A stretch of 64,000 nt of DNA from Coenobita brevimanus (taxonomy: Eukaryota > Arthropoda > Malacostraca > Decapoda > Coenobitidae). Positions 11,800 to 22,144 of the stretch are shown here, one piece after another. The number at the start of each line of letters is the position of its first letter. The stretch's first letter is position 1. The notes beneath the pieces are model-generated. The model was not told the DNA's origin. It searched no databases and saw only the letters and a program-made list of their open reading frames with translations. Both the position numbers and the translations under genes were made by a program. The stretch spans positions 30,363,011 to 30,427,010 of the forward strand of contig CM064632.1 in the NCBI GenBank assembly GCA_032717465.1. Direction: 5' to 3'.

Positions 11800-14468
11800 T
11801 CTATAGCCCGACGCCCTAATCCCGCAAAGGGTGGCCGCAGACAAAACGCCTCCAAGTCACTCTGTCACCCACCATTTGACTCCCCTCCCCCCAACTCACC
11901 CCCCCCTCCCTCATATACCTCTCAACTCCATCCCTCCACCTCATCCTCGGTCTACCCCTCCCTCTCCCTCCCTCCACCTCACCTACATACACCCTCTTAG
12001 TCAGTCTTTCATTCTCCATTCTCTCCACATGTCCAAACCACCTCAGTGTATTTCTCCTAATCTTTTCAACCACATCCACATCTACCCCACAACGTTCCTT
12101 CACTTCTTCATTCGTCAACCTGTCCCTCCATGTCACTCCACATGCTCCTCTCAAGTAACTCATTTCCACTGCTCTCACTCTTGACTTGTTCCCCTCTTGC
12201 AAGGTCCACGCCTCGCTTCCATACGTCAGGGTAGGGATCACAATACCATCATGCAGTGACTTCTTAACTTCCATACTCACCTCCCTATTTCTCATCACTG
12301 CTTTCAGTGTGCCAACAACCTTCCTTCCCTGCTGTACCCTTTCACGTACTTCATCCCCCAAAGTTCCATCCTTACTCATCACACTACCCAAGTACTTGAA
12401 TGCACTCACATTCTCCATATCCTCACCATCCAACCTCACTGCACACTCTGTGACTTCATTCCTCTCAAACACCATGACTTTACTTTTGTTTACATTAACT
12501 TTCAGCTTCCTCCTCCTACACACTGTCCCAAATTCATTCACCAAACCTTGCAACTCCCATTCATCTTCACTCAACAATACTGTATCATCAGCAAACAGCA
12601 ACACCGGAAGCTTCCAAATCTCACCCTCATTCATTAGGGCCACCCCCACATCCACTGCCCTACCTTGTACCTCCTTTACGACCCCATCCATATATATATT
12701 AAACAGCCATGGAGACATTACACACCCCTGTTTCAGTCCCACATTGAGATCAAAGAACTCACTCAGCTCACCATCCACTCGCACCGTAGCCCTAGCTCCC
12801 TCGTACATACTCTTCACAGCACTCAACAATTTCCCCTCCACTCCATATATTCTTAATACCTTCCACATACCTTTCCTATCTATTCTGTCATAAGCTTTCT
12901 CCAAGTCCATGAAGGCAGCGTACACTTTCCTTCCCTTCTCTAGATACTTCTCCACTAAACATCTTAGAACAAATATCTGATCTACACACCCTTTTCCCTT
13001 CCCTAAATCCCCCTTGTTCTTCTCCAACTAGCTCCTCTGTCATATGCCTAACCCTATCAATGAGTATTCTACCATATATTTTACCAGTCACACTAAGAAG
13101 GCAAATACCCCTATGGTTACCACATACTTCTCTCTCCCCTTTTCCTTTGTACAGAGGAACAATTATACCTGATTTCCAGTCCTCTGGAACCCTTCCCTCT
13201 TCCCAAGCCAATCTACACAACTTCCATATCCACTCCACAACAATCTCACCCCCATACCTAAGCATTTCACCACACACTCCATCAATTCCTGGGGCCTTTC
13301 CCAGCTTAATCTTCTTCATCGCTTCCACTACTTCTGACCTACTGATCCCTTCCTCCCTCCTCTCATCTCTTCTTCTCCCAGCCATTCCCCAACCACTTAT
13401 ACTCACACTGCTCTCACTCTCTACATTCAACAAATCCTCAAAGTGCTCCTTCCATCTCCTCAATTTCTCTCTCTTCTCCACCAACAATCTATTATTCCTA
13501 TCTTTCACTCCCCTACTATTTCCCCTTTCACACTGCCTTACTTTCTTTACCTCCTTCCAAAACAATTTCTTACTCTCCCTCCATTTCACACTCAGATTCC
13601 TCCCAAACTCTTCATCCACTTTCTTCTTACTCTCCTTCACCAGTCTCTTAACCTCCCTTCTCCTGCTCACATTTACCTCTCTCTTCTCTCTCTCATCTTA
13701 ACCCCTACCTCTACTCGCCAACCATTCACCATATGCCTTCTTCTTTTGTTCCAAAGCTCGTTTCACCTCATCATTCCACCATCCTGTCCCTTGCACACCC
13801 TTGCATCTCCTCCTCACTCCACAAACCGCCTCACACGCTGCGCTTATCTCTTCCGTGAATATCTTACATACGTCTTCCACCCCTTCCATCTGCTCTAGCT
13901 CATACCTTCCCAATCTTTCTTCCACTATGCTCTTATACTCTGTCCTCTTCTCACTATCTTGCAATTTCTCCACTCTTCTCACAGGAGCTGCTTCCTCCTG
14001 TCTTCCCCTTCGCCTCCTCAACCACTTTCTTTGCAGCTCTACCTTGGCCATCACTAAGTGATGGTCCGAGACTCCATTCCCCCACCCTCTCCACACCCTT
14101 GCATCCAACACTTGTCTTCTCATTCGCTCATCCACACACACGTAGTCTATCATTGCCTTTCGTTCAACAAGTTCACCATCCATCCTCCTCATTACTCTCC
14201 ATGTATACCGGTGGATCATCTTATGACGAAAGTAGGTGTTGGCTATTGCCAACCCCTTACCAGCACAGATGTCCACCAAAGCACTACCATTCCCATCTAC
14301 TTCCGCTGGCACACCCCACTGACCAACCACTCCATCCACTCGTACATTCCCGACTTTGCCATTCATGTCTCCAATCAACAGCACTCTCTCGCTCCTCTCA
14401 AACTTGTCCATACATGCTTCTACTCTCGCCCAAAACTCATCATACAAATTATCTGGCCCGTCCTGTTA
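11800..14468 (-). mobile_element. APE-type non-LTR retrotransposon (jockey/RTE-like), copy 1, 5'-truncated
   Basis: On the minus strand similarity to copy 2 begins near 14468, inside the endonuclease domain. It ends with GCGGGATTAGGGCGTCGGGC and a (TAGA)n tail at about 11800. The tail and the last 120 bases look the same as the short insertion at 23223-23346. The clade is not certain. The ORF style (GDMNG, IDYVCVD, SDHH, FMDLEKAYDR, FADDTVLL, then a WFGHVERM/GRGRPRMRW tail) is common among LINEs I associate with decapod genomes. Confidence 0.85.
11816..14468 (-). pseudogene. Endonuclease-reverse transcriptase of LINE copy 1, with a stop and a frameshift
   Basis: The endonuclease part (14447-13698) lacks its N-terminus but keeps GDMNG, IDYVCVD and the catalytic SDH within VSDHHLV. 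A TAA at 13700-13698 interrupts the frame; reading resumes in the same frame to 12888 with the RT fingers (LGKAPGIDG, PLYKGKG). A one-base insertion near 12990 then shifts the frame, just after the conserved EEQGGFR region. The last part (13027-11816) contains FMDLEKAYDR, GCVMSPWLF and FADDTVLL, and ends in CGHPLRD and a stop. An active protein would nick target DNA and copy LINE RNA. This copy is dead from 5' truncation plus two breaks, but the catalytic residues that remain are intact, so decay is recent. Confidence 0.85.
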
Positions 14469-15034
14469 TACCCTACCACGAATCTACAGTATACTCTCAA
14501 TGTATTTCACAGTGTATTTCATTTTCTTCTCCTTTCTCTCTTTCCTACCTTCAGTTCCACTTTCCTCTATGTTCTCTAACAAGAATATCTACTCACTGAT
14601 ACCGTAGAGTACCAAGACATCACCAGTCTCATCGTCGTGGTAGGGTGCTCAGGCGGGCCTTCTAGCTAAGATCTTCCCCAGGTTCTTCTCGACTCTTTGC
14701 CCTCTCTGCTTCTACTGACTTCCAACCTTCTGCTTCTCCCTCAGGAAAAGTACAGGGGCCGGAAGTAGGCGTGTACTCCTCATATCCTTCGTTCACTTCT
14801 CTCAGTGTTCTTAGTCGGGTCTGGTCCGCAACATTTTGAAATAATGTCCATTGTATAACGTTAATTCACACTAGACATGGTTACCTTTTAGTTCTGCGTC
14901 ACTTTTCTCTTATCTCTGTCCCGTATATGTAGGATATTACTCTATTAGGCCGTATCTAGCTCTTCCATTTGGGGCACATAAATTCAATTAAGTTTAGACA
15001 GTACAGGGCTGGGAGAGTAACTGTGGGCCTCGAC
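14469..15034 (-). repeat. Probable 3' LTR of a second LTR retrotransposon
   Basis: On the minus strand a TG-starting segment (TGTCGAGGCCCACAG) begins at 15035 directly after a purine tract, the arrangement expected of a polypurine tract and 3' LTR. It runs toward LINE copy 1, whose 5' end lies about 570 bases on. The far LTR end is not identifiable, and no second LTR was found to compare. Confidence 0.38.
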
Positions 15035-15035
15035 A

Positions 15036-15043
15036 CTCCCTCC
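15036..15043 (-). other. Candidate polypurine tract
   Basis: The minus strand reads GGAGGGAG immediately before TGTCGAGG. Polypurine tracts prime plus-strand DNA synthesis in LTR elements. Short purine runs are common here, so position is the main support. Confidence 0.4.
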
Positions 15044-15091
15044 TATTATCATTCACTTTTCATTTACTTTTCATTTTTCATTCTTCATTAT

Positions 15092-15404
15092 TCACTGATT
15101 CTCGGCTTCTTCCAGCTTTTCAAGGTGCCGCAGATAACGATATTTGTCGCGTAACGTTTTTCGATACCCTTTATCCCTTACTGAAGTCGGAACACCATGA
15201 TAATCTTCATGGGATGGCTGTTGTGGATGACGTGGTTGTGGTATGGGTGGTTGTGGTCGGATGGTGGGTGAGTCAGCCGTAGCCGCCTGTGTTGTGTTCC
15301 CACCAAATGCCTGGTGTAAGTCGTCATCACAATCATCAGCGTCGTCAGCGTCGTCGTTGCCCTCTGTATTACTGTAGTTGTTGCCGCAGCTTGCTGTGTG
15401 GCGA
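15092..15404 (-). CDS. C-terminal fragment of an unrecognised protein, probably from the LTR element
   Basis: Upstream of the candidate polypurine tract the minus strand is open for about 100 codons and stops at 15092. Its start is lost where LINE copy 2 ends (about 15404); upstream codons in the same frame belong to LINE sequence. It has an acidic Asp-rich stretch, a Gln/Pro-rich stretch, then a basic and helical-looking C-terminus rich in Lys, Arg and Leu ending EEAENQ. No domain is recognised. Position just before a polypurine tract suggests the end of a retrotransposon polyprotein; a chance frame remains possible. Confidence 0.3.
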
Positions 15405-18400
15405 CAAATCCCGTTCGGGGTGGCCACAAACAAATCGCCTCCACGTCGCCCTGTCCCCCGCCATTTCACTGCCCCGCTCACAACTCACATCCCCCTCTCT
15501 CATATACCTCTCCACCCCATCCCTCCATCTCATCCTCGGCCTCCCCCTCCCTCTTCCCCCCTCCACCTAACTCACATACACTCTCTTCGTCAGTCTTTCA
15601 CCCTCCATCCTTCCCACATGGCCAAACCACCTCAGTGTATTCCTCCTAACGCTTCCTATCACATCCACATCCACACCACAACGCTCCTTTATATCCTCAT
15701 TTGTCAGCCTGTCTCTCCATGTGACTCCACAGGCTCTTCTTAAATAACTCATTTCCACTGCTCTCACTCTTGACTTATGTCCTTCCAGCAACGTCCAAAC
15801 TTCACTTCCATACGTTAGAGTTGGTATCACAATACTGTCATTTAGTAACTTTTTCACTTCCATGCTCACTTCCCTGTTTCTTATCACTGCTTTCAAGGAG
15901 CCAGCAACCTTTCTTCCCTGTTGTACCCTTTCAAGCACATCACCCTCCAAACCTCCATCCTTAATCATCACACTACCCAAGTACTTAAACGTACTCACAT
16001 TTTCCAATTCCTCACTATCCAACCTCGCTGTACATTCACTGACTTCACCTCTCTCACAGATCATCACTTTACTCTTCCCTACATTCACCTTTAGATTCCG
16101 TTTCTTACACACTCTCCCAAACTCATCCACCAAGCCTTGCAGCTCTCCTTCATCTTCACTCAACAACACAGTATCATCTGCAAACAACAGTACAGGGAGT
16201 TTCCAAACACTACCCTCTCTCACCAGGGCCACTCCAACATCCACTACCCTACCTTGTACCTCTTTTATTACCCCATCCATGTACAGATTGAACAGCCATG
16301 GAGACATGACACATCCCTGTTTCAAGCCAACCTTCCAAGAGAAAAATTCACTCAGTTCACCATCCACACACACTGCAGCCTTCGCACTATCATACATACT
16401 CTTCACAGCATTCAACAACTTCCCATCTACTCCATATATTCTTAATACTTTCCACAATCCTTGTCTATCCACCCTGTCATATGCTTTCTCCAAATCCATG
16501 AAAGCCACATACAACTTCTTTCCCTTCTCTAGAAATTTTTCCACTAAAGATCTAAGAATGAATATCTGATCTACACAACCTCTTCCCTTCCTAAAGCCTC
16601 CCTGTTCTTCTCCAACTAATTCCTCTGTTCTTTCTCTAACTCTGTCAATAAGTTTCCTACCATACACTTTTCCTATTGTACTAAGAAGACAAATGCCCCT
16701 ATGATTGCCACACATTTCTTTTCCTCCTTTTCCTTTGTACAAGGGAATAATTATACCTGACTTCCAATCCTCCGGGACTCTACCTTCCTCCCAGGCCAAA
16801 CTGCACATTTTCCACATCCACTCTACTACTATCTCTCCCCAATGCTTCAGCATTTCACCCCACAGTCCATCAATTCCTGGGGCTTTCCCCAGTTTAACTT
16901 TCTTCATTGCTTCCACAACTTCTATCCTACTGATTTCTTCCTGTCTTCTCACCTCCCTCCTTCTCCCAGCCATTCCCCAAACACTTATACTTGCATTACT
17001 TCCATCCTCTGTGTTCAACATTTCCTTAAAGTGTTCTCTCCATCCGTTCACTTTTTCTCCCTTTTCCACTGCATTTTTATCTTTCACTCCCCTGCTAACT
17101 TCACTTCCACCCAGTCTTACTCTTTTCACCTCTTTCCAGAACATTTTCTTACAATCCCTCCACTTTACACTCAAGTTCCTTCCAAATTCCTCATCCGCTC
17201 TCTTCTTACTCTCTCTTACTAATCTTTTCACCTCTTTCTTTCTACATATAACTCTCTCTTCCGCCTCTCAACTTCTTCCACGCCCCCATTTCTCATCCAT
17301 TATGGTATGCTTTCTTCTTTTGTGCCACAGCCTGTCTCACCTCCTCATTCCACCATGTTGTTCCTTGCACACCCCTATGCCTTCTCTTCATCCCACACAC
17401 CACATCACATGCTGCACATATTTCTTCTGTGAATATCCTGCACAAACCTTCCACGTCCCCCATCTGCTCCAATTCATATTTGCCCAATCGTTCCTCCACT
17501 TCTCTCTTAAACTCTGCCTTTTTCTCATCCTCTTGTAACCTTTCCACTCTCCTTACAAATATTCCTTCTTCCTGTCCCTCCCTTCTTCTATTTCTCCATC
17601 TTAATTGGATCTTGATTCTGGCCACCACCAAGCAGCGGTCAGAAAGGCCAGTCCCCCAAACTCTATAAGCTCTTGCATCCATTACACATTTTCGCATCCT
17701 TTCATCCACACACACATAATCAATCATTGCCTTCCTTTCATTCAGTTCACCACCCACCCTTCTCATCACTCGCCATGTATACCCGTGGATCATTTTATGC
17801 CTGAAGAGGGTATTGGCTATCACCAACCCCCTCTCAGCACAAATGTCCACTAACGCACTCCCATTCTCATCTATCTCAGCAGGCACACCCCACTCACCAA
17901 CTATTCCATCCACCTTCACATTCCCTTCTTTACCATTCATATCACCGATCAAAAACTCTCTCATTCCTTCCAAACTTTTCCATGCACATTTCCACATTTG
18001 TCCAGACCTCTTCTCTCACTCTGCTTGCACGATCTTGCGTTGGCACATACACACACACAATTGCCCACATTTGTATTCCAACTTTCAATCTTACCCACAC
18101 AATCCTTGACCCAACTGATCCATACTCTCTTATGCTCTTCTTCCATCTTTTACTCACAACTATACATACTCCTTATTTTGCCCTCTCATTCTCACCTACT
18201 CCTGCACATATAGGCCTACCCCATCCATACTCCCATTCTCTCACACTCTCACCTCTCCATTTAGTTTCAGTTATTCCGCATACATCAATTTTCGCACCCT
18301 CAAGCACCTGGACAATCTCTCTCTCTCTTTCACCTCATCATTCGCTCCCCTTACATTCCATGTTCCAGTTACCATGTCCTTTGTCCGGTCCTTGGTCGTC

Positions 18401-18545
18401 ATATTTTGGCCAGTCCTCTTCCGAGGCTTATTGTTTGACTTTTTAGTTAGTTGTTTCCCGGGGAGGGGCACTAACCCTCCGCCAACCCTTTTAGTCGCCT
18501 TGTACGACAAGCAGGATACTGGGGAGTATTCTTGAAAACCCCCCT
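15404..18545 (-). mobile_element. APE-type non-LTR retrotransposon, copy 2, nearly full length
   Basis: The minus strand runs from a leader near 18545 (with CTTGTCGTACAAGGCGACTA, a word typical of the start of such LINEs) through endonuclease and RT to about 15404. The 3' end is clipped: copy 1 has a stop codon after CGGGAT, while copy 2 continues into unrelated sequence, so the usual 3' terminus and tail are missing. Length is about 3.1 kb. Confidence 0.85.
15420..18510 (-). pseudogene. Endonuclease-reverse transcriptase of LINE copy 2, several breaks and a lost catalytic His
   Basis: Endonuclease pieces lie at 18510-18271 (with TWNVRGAND, the usual first catalytic block), 18157-17942 and 17997-17293 (GDMNGKEG, IDYVCVD), separated by frameshifts and stops. 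The block that should read Ser-Asp-His reads Ser-Asp-Arg (LSDRCLVV), so the endonuclease would be inactive even if in frame. Another break near 17290-17240 precedes a 554-codon RT frame (17231-15567). That frame is continuous from the fingers (GKAPGIDG about 115-122) through FMDLEKAYD (244-252, Asp246), GCVMSP (306-311) and FADD (350-353) to the WFGHVGRM region. It ends at a TAG (15569-15567) where copy 1 has a Glu codon; the same frame then continues through GRGRPRMRW. Confidence 0.87.
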
Positions 18546-18580
18546 ACCCCCAGGGAAGTATAATACGGGGATTTGCTTTA

Positions 18581-19132
18581 ATGTTAAAGGCTGTTGTTGT
18601 ACAGGGTGTTTGGGCTATGGTATGGGCTATTGTTGTGCAGGGTGTTTGGGCTATGGTATGGGCTATGGTTGTACGGGGTGTTTGGGCTATGGTATGGGCT
18701 ATTGTTGTGCAGGGTATCTGGGCTATTGTTGTGCAGGGTGTTTGGGCTATGGTATGAGCTGTTGTTGTACAGGGTGTTTGGGCTATTGTATGGGCTGTTG
18801 TTGTGCAGGGTGTTTGGGCTATGGTATGGGCTATTGTTGTACAGGGTGTTTGGGCTATGGTATGGGCTATTGTTGTACAGGGTGTTTGGGCTATGGTATG
18901 GGCTATTGTTGTACAGGGTGTTTGGGCTATGGTATGGGCTATTGTTGTACAGGGTGTTTGGGCTATGGTATGGGCTATTGTTGTATAGGGTGTTTGGGCT
19001 ATGGTATGAGCTGTTGTTGTGCAGGGTGTTTGGGCTATGGTATGGGCTATTGTTTTCAGGATGTTTGGGCTATGGTATGGGCTATTGTTTTCAGGATGTT
19101 TGGGCTATGGTATGGGCTGTTGTTGTGCACAG
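18581..19132 (+). repeat. 36-bp minisatellite, about 15 units
   Basis: The unit is about tgttgtacagggtgtttggg then ctatggtatgggctat. One unit near 18706-18730 is shortened, and the last two are altered (ttttcaggatg). Since 36 is divisible by three and the unit has no stop on this strand, all three plus frames stay open. One frame (18532-19266, 244 codons) encodes 12-residue Cys/Gly/Tyr-rich repeats (CCTGCLGYGMGY). Without a signal peptide or splice context I call it a minisatellite, not a gene. Confidence 0.85.
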
Positions 19133-19437
19133 TACTGAATGTGAACCCAGTGGACTGTAGGCCAAAGCTGTCCCTGTTTTACTGTTTACCATCCTCTTGT
19201 CGATGGGTAGGGACGGGATTGAGCTGCATTTGTATAAACGAGCAGTACCACCGCCTCGTCACATAGGAGCCACCACCTGAAGGCATCCCCGACTAGCAAC
19301 ACAGCACATAACCAAACCGCAAAATATCATGGAGAATTACCATATTTCACGTTCTTTACCCCTTACTCTTGATGAAGAATATCCAGCTGTATGTGATTAT
19401 GAAAAAATAAAGTCGTCTACCTTGACTTAGCAGACAC

Positions 19438-19650
19438 TTTCGTCCTGTTGCAGCCTCTCCCCTTGGGTCAGTGCCACAATGGGACAATACTGCGGCGGCT
19501 ATACTCTTCCATTCCACCCATAGCACTTCATCGTGATTAGCATTATGTTCTAGGGCTAATCTCATGTCAAAGAGTGATCATCGCTTGCTACAACTCGGGA
19601 TCAAAGACTGAGAAGATATTAGCCCAAGTTAAAGAGCAACTGAGTATAAC
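19438..19650 (+). repeat. ~200-bp dispersed repeat family, copy A
   Basis: Begins ttcgtcctgttgcag and shares an ordered series of words with 20431, 32641 and 59031: (G)ACAATACT.CG, CTTC.TCGTGA.TAGCAT, TTCTAG..CTAATCT and GCCCAAGTTA. Orientation is arbitrary; all four copies lie the same way. Confidence 0.65.
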
Positions 19651-19796
19651 AGGAAAACAACACAATCAATTAAAGAAAATGAGAAAAGAAAGAAGACAGC
19701 AGAAGAAAAAAAAAAGAAGGAAAGAAAAAGCAAAGGGCATTGGTGGATCACTGACTCCCTCACATAGTCACACTTTTTTAGTCACGCATTACATCA

Positions 19797-19961
19797 TACC
19801 ACACCACACCAAACCATACCACAGCTCATCACACCACAGGGCATCACACCACACCACACCACACCACACCACATGGCATCACATCACACAACACCAAACG
19901 GCATCACATGACATCACACCTGTCAGGAATAATGAGTATGATGACGCCAAAGGAATGAAAC

Positions 19962-20010
<49 letters not shown>
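19797..20010. repeat. CACCA-type simple sequence and (AC)n microsatellite
   Basis: Irregular caccacaccatacc words (19797-19920) precede a pure (AC)n tract (19963-20010). The 154- and 70-codon frames over them are rejected. Confidence 0.85.
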
Positions 20011-20012
<2 letters not shown>

Positions 20013-20084
20013 GCCTAATGGCGTGGTTGGTGAGGTGAAAGGTTGGGAATTGTATCGTCTCAGGAACGAATCTCAGACTTTCAT

Positions 20085-20190
20085 CATCCATTCATTGCCA
20101 GACGCCATGTATCCCAAACGGGGTGGTCAAGGGCTTAGAGTTAATTGTTTTACAGGGAGGGGCACTAATCCTCCACCAACCCCACCTGAC
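20085..20190 (-). mobile_element. Short LINE derivative: 3' and 5' ends joined
   Basis: On the plus strand cattgccagacgccatgtat followed by cccaaacggggtgg matches the complement of the LINE 3' end. It is followed at once by ttgttttacagggaggggca and ctaatcctccaccaacc, which matches the complement of the 5' leader of copy 2 (18440-18490). The whole 3 kb body is missing, leaving about 105 bases with both ends. Confidence 0.55.
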
Positions 20191-20244
20191 ACGTAGATTT
20201 ACATTCATTTTTTTTTTCCTCACCTCAACATTGGATGGAAAGAA

Positions 20245-20370
20245 GAGGCGGGATGATGATGATATTGATGTCGCTTACGATACTGATGTTGAAATTGATG
20301 ATGATGATGATAAAAATGTTGCATACGATACTGATGATGAAACTAATGATGATGTATCCGTAACAAAGTA
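20245..20370. repeat. GAT-rich degenerate trinucleotide repeat
   Basis: Two related segments, each containing gataYtgatgttgaaattga-like words around gatgatgatgat runs. A frame across it is Asp-rich low complexity. Confidence 0.6.
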
Positions 20371-20430
20371 AGAGCCACAGGAGACAGCCTTTGGAACTAT
20401 TGAATTAACTCTTTTTTTAATTATCAATTT

Positions 20431-20627
20431 GTCCCAGATTATTCATTTGCAGCTCATTTCACACAACTCAGCGGAAGAAAACGACAATACTACGACTATG
20501 CAGCACACATTCTCTCTATAGCACTCTTTGTGACCAGCACCATATCCTAGCGTTGATCTCTTGTTAGAGCTGGAAATGAAGAGATGGCAATTGTAAGCCA
20601 AGTTAGAGTAAAAAGGGTATAAGAGGA
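20431..20627 (+). repeat. ~200-bp dispersed repeat family, copy B
   Basis: Starts ttcatttgcagctcatttcac, then gacaatactacgac, tttgtgaccagcac, gagatggcaattgtaagcca and agttagagtaaaaagggta. The same blocks occur in the same order at 59031-59215 and 32641-32832. Confidence 0.7.
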
Positions 20628-20754
20628 AATATCTCAGCTAGTTAAAATCGTCGTTTGTTGTCAGCTTAAATAAAACGATCAAAATGTACTACCAGCAACC
20701 AGTGCGCTTAGGAGGCTGTCTGGCACTTCTTCCTTTCTAGTTTGTTTATCTATC

Positions 20755-20815
20755 TGCAACGCTTATATATTAATTTTTGTTACGAATGCAATAAATGTTG
20801 ACGTGAAATGGAGCT
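20755..20815 (+). repeat. Direct repeat, left copy
   Basis: Contains acgaatgcaataaatgttga and cgtgaaatgga. A related segment lies at 21003-21062 (acgtatgcaagaaatgttga, tatgaaatgga). The pair flanks the ribozyme-like hairpin at 20897-20960. Confidence 0.55.
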
Positions 20816-20896
20816 TCCTTGGTAGTTTATATATGTATCTCCTACGCTAACATATTCCTTTATGGGAAGGAAGTGCAAGGAAGCACAGGTGCAATG

Positions 20897-20960
20897 GAGG
20901 TGAGCTTTATTGCCTCTGAAGAAGCCACAGGCGAAACTAGTCAGAAATAAAGCTCACCTC
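20897..20960 (+). ncRNA. Candidate type I hammerhead ribozyme (Penelope-like retroelement or retrozyme type)
   Basis: The conserved hammerhead elements occur in order. CUGAAGA (20916-20922) fits CUGANGA; a GCC-ACA-GGC stem II lies at 20924-20932; GAAA is at 20933-20936; a minimal two-pair stem III (A-C, loop UA, G-U) leads to GUC at 20940-20942 as the expected cleavage site. Stem I pairs C914-U915 with A943-G944 and, after a small internal loop, a perfect 15-bp helix (20897-20911 with 20946-20960). Very short stem III hammerheads are known from Penelope-like elements. One departure is an extra A (20923) at the base of stem II, where a closing G-C pair normally abuts the core, so activity is uncertain. 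No Penelope RT or GIY-YIG frame is nearby. Confidence 0.5.
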
Positions 20961-21002
20961 TTTTTCGCCGGAGTTTCTTTTCACCTCCTTCCCACACTTG
21001 TC

Positions 21003-21130
21003 ATAATGCCTTTATATTTCTTTATGTCACGTATGCAAGAAATGTTGATATGAAATGGATATAGGTACCATGCAGGAGTACATTAAGCTGTAATATGGAA
21101 AATAAATCGCTAAGGAAGAGATGCCACAAT
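21003..21130 (+). repeat. Direct repeat right copy and AATCGCTAAGG repeat
   Basis: 21003-21062 repeats the segment at 20755. It is followed by aataaatcgctaaggaagag then atgcc (21101-21135), shared with 9008, 61511 and, decayed, 61632. Confidence 0.5.
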
Positions 21131-22144
21131 GCTTCATACCCAGCCAGAACACAACCCCAGCCAGTCCACACTGAACTCCCACTCTTTCATAAATACGGAC
21201 CTGGATTGTACATTCGGGGGTGTTACAAGTGTACTAACCCAACAGAATATGACCCTAACCAAAACACACTAAACTCTCACCTTTGCTGAAACAGGGGTCT
21301 GATATGTAGAAATCATATGTTAAAAGCCCCCTAACTCAACCGGAATACAAATCTTATCAATCCTGTTCGAATCTGTTTGATTTTGCTCTTGTAACTTTAA
21401 ATTAGTGTTAGCTACGAATTAATTGCCTATTTCATTCCCTCTTTTTGTCACTGCTATTTGTTTTAGACTCTGTTCCTGTTTTCCCCCTTTTGAGCTTACA
21501 ACATGGTGTGGTTAGCCGCTCCCTTTGACTAAAATTTCCATTGCGCACTTTACCTTGATCTTCACGCAGATAGATAGACCTTTTGCCCCACCTCGTCGCA
21601 ACAATATATCAAGGAGAGTGGTAGCACTCCGTAAGTACGAATGTCACAGGTTCAAAATGGCGTCTTGTTCTATAGGGAATAGGAGCCTTTGCGCGAAAAC
21701 GGTCGCAAAGCCCAGTTCTAAGCTTATGAACTAGACCTTCGCTATCAGGTGCAAAACTACTTGTAAAGTCTTGCTAACCTTTGTAGGAGTCGCAAAATTG
21801 AACCGCAAAAATATAGATTTTGTTCTTTCGTTCTTTCTTTCTTCATCAGTCATAACTACAAAACAAGAAAGGCGTACGCGAGCATATTATACATCAAAAC
21901 GCTTCTTGTCAAGTGTAGATATTTCTTTTTATGTTTAGAGAAGCATTCCGGCTACGGTTCGCGAGTTACAGCCTGAAAACCACACCTCAGTCACTCGTAA
22001 GTACGCCATTTTGAGCAATATTGGTTAGCTACAGCTCGTCTGCAGTTAAAGAACGTACCGAAACACTTTTTTTTCACCCTCGTTTTAGTCTTTCAGCATG
22101 CTATGCATGTAGCAATCCAATTCTAACACATGCTTTATGCTAAT
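21131..22144. other. Unannotated; one weak tRNA-like stretch
   Basis: No gene or strong repeat. 21613-21660 (agagtggtagcactccgtaa ... acaggttcaaaatgg) vaguely resembles A and B boxes of a tRNA-derived SINE, but the B box is poor and I do not call it. Confidence 0.35.

Noticed and set aside
12186..17668. Plus-strand frames of 200-277 codons across the LINE copies
   Set aside because: They are antisense shadows of the LINE reverse transcriptase and endonuclease frames.
18581..19132. CRISPR array
   Set aside because: Head-to-tail 36-bp units have no unique spacers, and the context is eukaryotic.
21613..21660. tRNA-like SINE
   Set aside because: The A-box resemblance is partial and the B box poor; no second copy was noticed.
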